Under the pieces are notes generated by a model. That model made no database searches. It was not told the origin of the DNA and worked only from the letters and a program-made list of their open reading frames with translations. This document shows, piece by piece, positions 61,077 to 64,000 of a DNA stretch of 64,000 nt. Numbering within the stretch: the first letter of the stretch is position 1; each line of letters opens with the position of its first letter. Source of the stretch: Microcoleus sp036704825 (GTDB lineage: Bacteria; Cyanobacteriota; Cyanobacteriia; Cyanobacteriales; Microcoleaceae); assembly GCA_036704825.1 (NCBI GenBank), contig JAUBSN010000008.1, forward strand, positions 1-64,000, written 5' to 3'. The position numbers and the translations under genes are program-made.

Positions 61077-63431
61077 ATGAGCGATGATTCTATGCTGGAG
61101 CTATTTCGTCAGGAAGTTGAGACGCAGGTTGCGATCCTGACTCAGGGACTACTGATCTTGGAAGCTAACCCGCAATCTGATGAGGCACTGGAAGCGCTGA
61201 TGCGGGGAGCTCACTCGATTAAAGGTGCTGCTCGAATTGTTTCTCTAGATGCCGTCACTAATCTGGCGCACTGGATGGAAGATTGCTTTGTGGCAGCGCA
61301 GAACCAGATCGTCACATTAGGTTCAGACCAGATTGATGTGTTACTGCAATGCGTTGATTTGCTTCAAACGCTTAGTCAGGTAATGGAAGTCGATCTACTT
61401 GAATGGTTGGCCCAAACAACTGGAGAGTTTGAGAGCTGTTATGACGCGATCGCGGCTGTGCTACCTCCAAATTTTAGCGATCGGCGATCGACATCCCTGG
61501 TTACATTCGATCAAAACTCAGCGTTGAGCCACATCCCTCGTCAGGAACGTGCCACGGTCGATCCGATCGCCACCCCAACGGATCCGGGGGTGCGATTCTC
61601 GGCAGAAAATTTGAAGCCAGCGCTGAGCCACATCCCTCGTCAGGAACGTGCCACGGTCGATCCGATCGCCACCCCAACGGATCGGGTGGTGCGAGTCTCG
61701 GCAGAAAATTTGAACCGGATTATGGGGTTGGCGGGTGAATCGCTGGTTGAGGCAAATTGGCTGCAACCCTTTGCCGATTCCTTCACCGCCCTCAAATCTC
61801 GTCAATTAGAGCTTTCTAGACTTCTAGAAACGATCCATACTGCGTTAGCGAACAGTCCCACTAATTCAGAAAGCCTGCAAGTTCTGGATACAGCTCGACG
61901 TAAAGCACAAGAATGTCGGGAAACTCTCACCGATCGCTTGGGTGAACTGGAACTATATGCTCGTCGCACAACGAACTTGAGCGATCGCCTTTACCGAGAA
62001 GTGATTGCCTCCCATATGCGTCCATTTGTTGATGGAGTACAAAGCTTTCCTCGCATGGTTCGCGATCTAGCAAGACAATTGAATAAGCAGGTCAAGCTAG
62101 AGATTGTCGGTCAGTCAACGCCGGTCGATCGCGATATCCTCAAAAAACTGGAAGCACCTCTGACTCACATGATTCGCAATGCCGTCGATCACGGAATCGA
62201 ACCGGTAGAAGAGCGATCGGCAGCAGGCAAACCTATGGAGGGAAAAGTTCGTCTAGAATCATTTCATCGTGGCGGTATGCTGGTAATTACAATTTCCGAT
62301 GACGGAAAAGGAATTGATCCCGAGCAGATGCGCCAAAAGATTATCGATCGGAATTTAGCTTCACCCAAAACGGCTGCTCAACTTACCGAATCTGAAATCA
62401 TCGAGTTTTTATTTCTACCTGGATTTTCTACAGCCGAACAAGTGACTGAAATTTCAGGACGCGGTGTGGGATTAGATATTGTCAAAAGTATGGTGCAAGA
62501 GGTTGGTGGAACGATGCGCGCCACATCTCTATTCGGAAAGGGTACTAATTTTCACTTGCAACTTCCCCTCACGCTCTCGGTTGTCAGGACGCTAATTGTC
62601 GAGATTTCTGGTGAACCTTATGCCTTTCCCCTGGGACGAGTGGATCAGATTGTCAAACTCGACAAATCGGACATTTATGTTGTGGAAGGTCGCCAATATT
62701 TCACTAAAGATGGTCAAAATATCGGGTTGATTGCAGCGAGCCATGTTCTGGATTTACCGGACGCTTTATCCTCCGATGATGCGATCTGTGTAGTTGCGAT
62801 CAGCGATCAATCCAACGCTTATGGCTTGGTTATAGACCAGTTCTTAGGTGAACGGGATTTAGTGGTGCGTCCACTCGATCCGCGTTTGGGTAAAGTTCGG
62901 GATATTAGTGCCTCTGCTCTAATGGATGATGGCTTGCCTGTTTTAATTATGGATGTTTCTGATTTGGTGCAATCCATTGACAATATGCTCAACAGCGGTC
63001 AGATGAGACCTGTTGATGTCAACAAAGCCAAAAAACCAAAAGGCAACGATCGCCAACGCATTTTAGTTGTCGATGATTCCATTACTGTGCGCGAAATGAC
63101 CCGAAAGCTGCTGCAAAATCGAGGCTACGATGTGGATGTTGCCGTAAACGGAATGGATGGTTGGATAGCCATTCGGAGCAATCATTACGACCTTGTATTG
63201 AGCGACATCGATATGCCTCGCATGAATGGCATTGAACTTGTCAAACAAATCAAAGACCATCCCAAATTCAAGTTGCTTCCGGTGATTATCGTGTCATACC
63301 GGGATGGCGAATCCGATCGGATTCTGGGCATGGAAGCTGGGGCAGACTATTACATCACCAAAAGCAGCTTCGATGACGACACATTAGTCAACGCGATCGT
63401 CGATCTGATTGGCAATAGCCATGGAAGCTGA
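61077..63431 (+). CDS. cheA: CheA histidine kinase with C-terminal receiver domain (WspE-like)
   Basis: Domains in order: Hpt with His46 in LMRGAHSIKGAAR; a linker with a 33-residue tandem duplication (about 149-214); the dimerisation helices; the kinase core (N-box HMIRNAVDHGIEPVEER, G1 SDDGKGIDPEQM, G2 GRGVGLDIVKSMV); a CheW-like domain; and a receiver domain from about 660 with VVDDSIT, phospho-acceptor Asp in VLSDIDMPRMNG, and Lys in YYITKSSF. A CheA with a C-terminal receiver and no separate P2 domain is the WspE form. The ATG at 61077 is chosen over an in-frame TTG two codons earlier. Confidence 0.95.
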   Translation: MSDDSMLELFRQEVETQVAILTQGLLILEANPQSDEALEALMRGAHSIKGAARIVSLDAVTNLAHWMEDCFVAAQNQIVTLGSDQIDVLLQCVDLLQTLSQVMEVDLLEWLAQTTGEFESCYDAIAAVLPPNFSDRRSTSLVTFDQNSALSHIPRQERATVDPIATPTDPGVRFSAENLKPALSHIPRQERATVDPIATPTDRVVRVSAENLNRIMGLAGESLVEANWLQPFADSFTALKSRQLELSRLLETIHTALANSPTNSESLQVLDTARRKAQECRETLTDRLGELELYARRTTNLSDRLYREVIASHMRPFVDGVQSFPRMVRDLARQLNKQVKLEIVGQSTPVDRDILKKLEAPLTHMIRNAVDHGIEPVEERSAAGKPMEGKVRLESFHRGGMLVITISDDGKGIDPEQMRQKIIDRNLASPKTAAQLTESEIIEFLFLPGFSTAEQVTEISGRGVGLDIVKSMVQEVGGTMRATSLFGKGTNFHLQLPLTLSVVRTLIVEISGEPYAFPLGRVDQIVKLDKSDIYVVEGRQYFTKDGQNIGLIAASHVLDLPDALSSDDAICVVAISDQSNAYGLVIDQFLGERDLVVRPLDPRLGKVRDISASALMDDGLPVLIMDVSDLVQSIDNMLNSGQMRPVDVNKAKKPKGNDRQRILVVDDSITVREMTRKLLQNRGYDVDVAVNGMDGWIAIRSNHYDLVLSDIDMPRMNGIELVKQIKDHPKFKLLPVIIVSYRDGESDRILGMEAGADYYITKSSFDDDTLVNAIVDLIGNSHGS
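61521..61718. repeat. 99-bp tandem duplication inside cheA
   Basis: 61521-61619 and 61620-61718 are nearly identical 99-base units, each encoding ALSHIPRQERATVDPIA plus a TPTD-SAENL tail (33 residues). The most probable origin is a recent duplication by slippage or unequal crossing over. It lies in the linker between Hpt and the dimerisation helices, so the frame and catalytic domains are untouched. Confidence 0.95.
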
Positions 63432-63512
63432 GTTAGCTAAGGATGAAGCATTGGTTAAAAATTATGATTTTCCTAGGGAAAGATTTACAGTGGATACATC
63501 CACGCTCAAATA

Positions 63513-64000
63513 ATGCCTGTACTTAGAATGAGAATTGGGATTGTCAATGATATGGCTATGGCAGTGGAAGCCCTCAAGCGAGTGCTGCTAACCGTTCCAG
63601 GTTATGAAGTGGCATGGATTGCACGGGATGGTGCAGATGCAGTTGCCCAGTGCGCCAAAGACACCCCCGACTTAATTTTGATGGATCTATTCCTGCCAAT
63701 CATGGACGGTGTGGAAGCCACCAGCCAGATCATGAAACAGTCTCCCTGTGTGATTCTGATTGTGACGGCAAGCGTCGAAAAGAATGCCGGGAAGGTTTTT
63801 GAGGCAATGGGGCATGGTGCCCGCGATGCAGTCAACACTCCCGTCTTAGGAATCCCAGGAAGTCCAGAGTCTGCCCAACCGCTACTGACAAAAATTGCGA
63901 CTCTTAGTAAGCTAATTGGCAAATCATCTCAAAGCTCAACTCCAAAACCCCAAACTTCAAAATTTACTTCATTCTCCACACCTTCGAGCCTACTCCCTCC
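63513..64000 (+). CDS. cheB: CheB-type chemotaxis response regulator, N-terminal part (WspF-like), cut by window end
   Basis: The frame is open to the window end. The receiver domain reads MRIGIVNDMAMAVEALKRVL, then LILMDLFLPIMDG with the phospho-acceptor Asp, then VTASVEKNAGKVFEAMGHGARDAVNTP. The IVNDMxMAVEAL start, with ND in place of DD, is typical of Wsp-type CheB. A Ser/Pro-rich linker follows, and the methylesterase domain should lie beyond 64000. The ATG at 63528 is an alternative start that fits the family better. The gap to cheA is 81 bases. Confidence 0.88.
   Translation, partial: MPVLRMRIGIVNDMAMAVEALKRVLLTVPGYEVAWIARDGADAVAQCAKDTPDLILMDLFLPIMDGVEATSQIMKQSPCVILIVTASVEKNAGKVFEAMGHGARDAVNTPVLGIPGSPESAQPLLTKIATLSKLIGKSSQSSTPKPQTSKFTSFSTPSSLLP

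Overview
The window is a stretch of chromosome from a filamentous cyanobacterium, most likely of the Oscillatoriales (Microcoleus/Oscillatoria type). The reasons are: photosystem genes psbV, psbV2 and petJ in one cluster; a cyanobacterial accD, a Tab2/Atab2 gene and a DUF4058 gene; frequent GCGATCGC (HIP1) octamers; heptanucleotide short tandem repeats (STRR) between genes; and many Uma2, NACHT/NB-ARC and TPR genes. The genus is an inference. I see no tRNA, rRNA, CRISPR array or prophage.

Layout. 0-5.5 kb: a NACHT-WD40 signalling ATPase broken by one frameshift, an anti-sigma-like ATPase whose order is scrambled, an OmpR-type regulator and a DUF4058 gene. 5.5-13.4 kb: a palindromic MITE-like element, a GT9 glycosyltransferase divergent from ispD, a Uma2 gene, an SDR / carboxymuconolactone-decarboxylase-like / SDR set divergent from its probable AraC regulator, and a LysR gene. 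13.5-21.6 kb: small hypothetical genes, a secreted TPR protein, a GNAT acetyltransferase, a toxin-antitoxin-like pair whose DUF4258 half carries a stop codon, a soluble-adenylate-cyclase-like protein, a prepilin peptidase and accD. 22-24 kb: psbV, psbV2 and petJ. 24-29 kb: a CHAD protein, hicBA, and two genes carrying in-frame stops (DUF2283 and an NB-ARC gene). 29-44 kb: a PQQ-type beta-propeller, a DUF255/YyaL thioredoxin-like protein, a polyamine ABC transporter (potBCDA), a stand-alone TnpB element, a carotenoid-desaturase-like flavoprotein and a ClC-CBS-UspA channel/transporter. 44-53.6 kb: a HAD hydrolase, an SGNH hydrolase fused to an ADP-ribosylation/crystallin-J1-like domain, PmbA/TldE, Tab2, a nucleotidyltransferase, pdxJ, a secreted beta-sandwich protein and a TPR protein.

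54-64 kb: a pentameric ligand-gated ion-channel homologue is followed on the same strand by CheW, MCP, CheR-TPR, MCP, CheW, CheA-REC and CheB (the last cut by the window end). Gene order and the Cys-rich N-terminus of the second CheW match the Wsp/ACF type of chemosensory array, which usually controls a c-di-GMP or other non-flagellar output. The effector would lie beyond the window.

The most notable points are the channel homologue beside the Wsp-like array, the SGNH/crystallin-J1 fusion, the cyclase whose two domains have complementary active-site halves, glutamine at the ClC gating-glutamate position, the rearranged anti-sigma ATPase, the palindromic element with a matching empty site at 25.5 kb, and a set of recently interrupted accessory genes.
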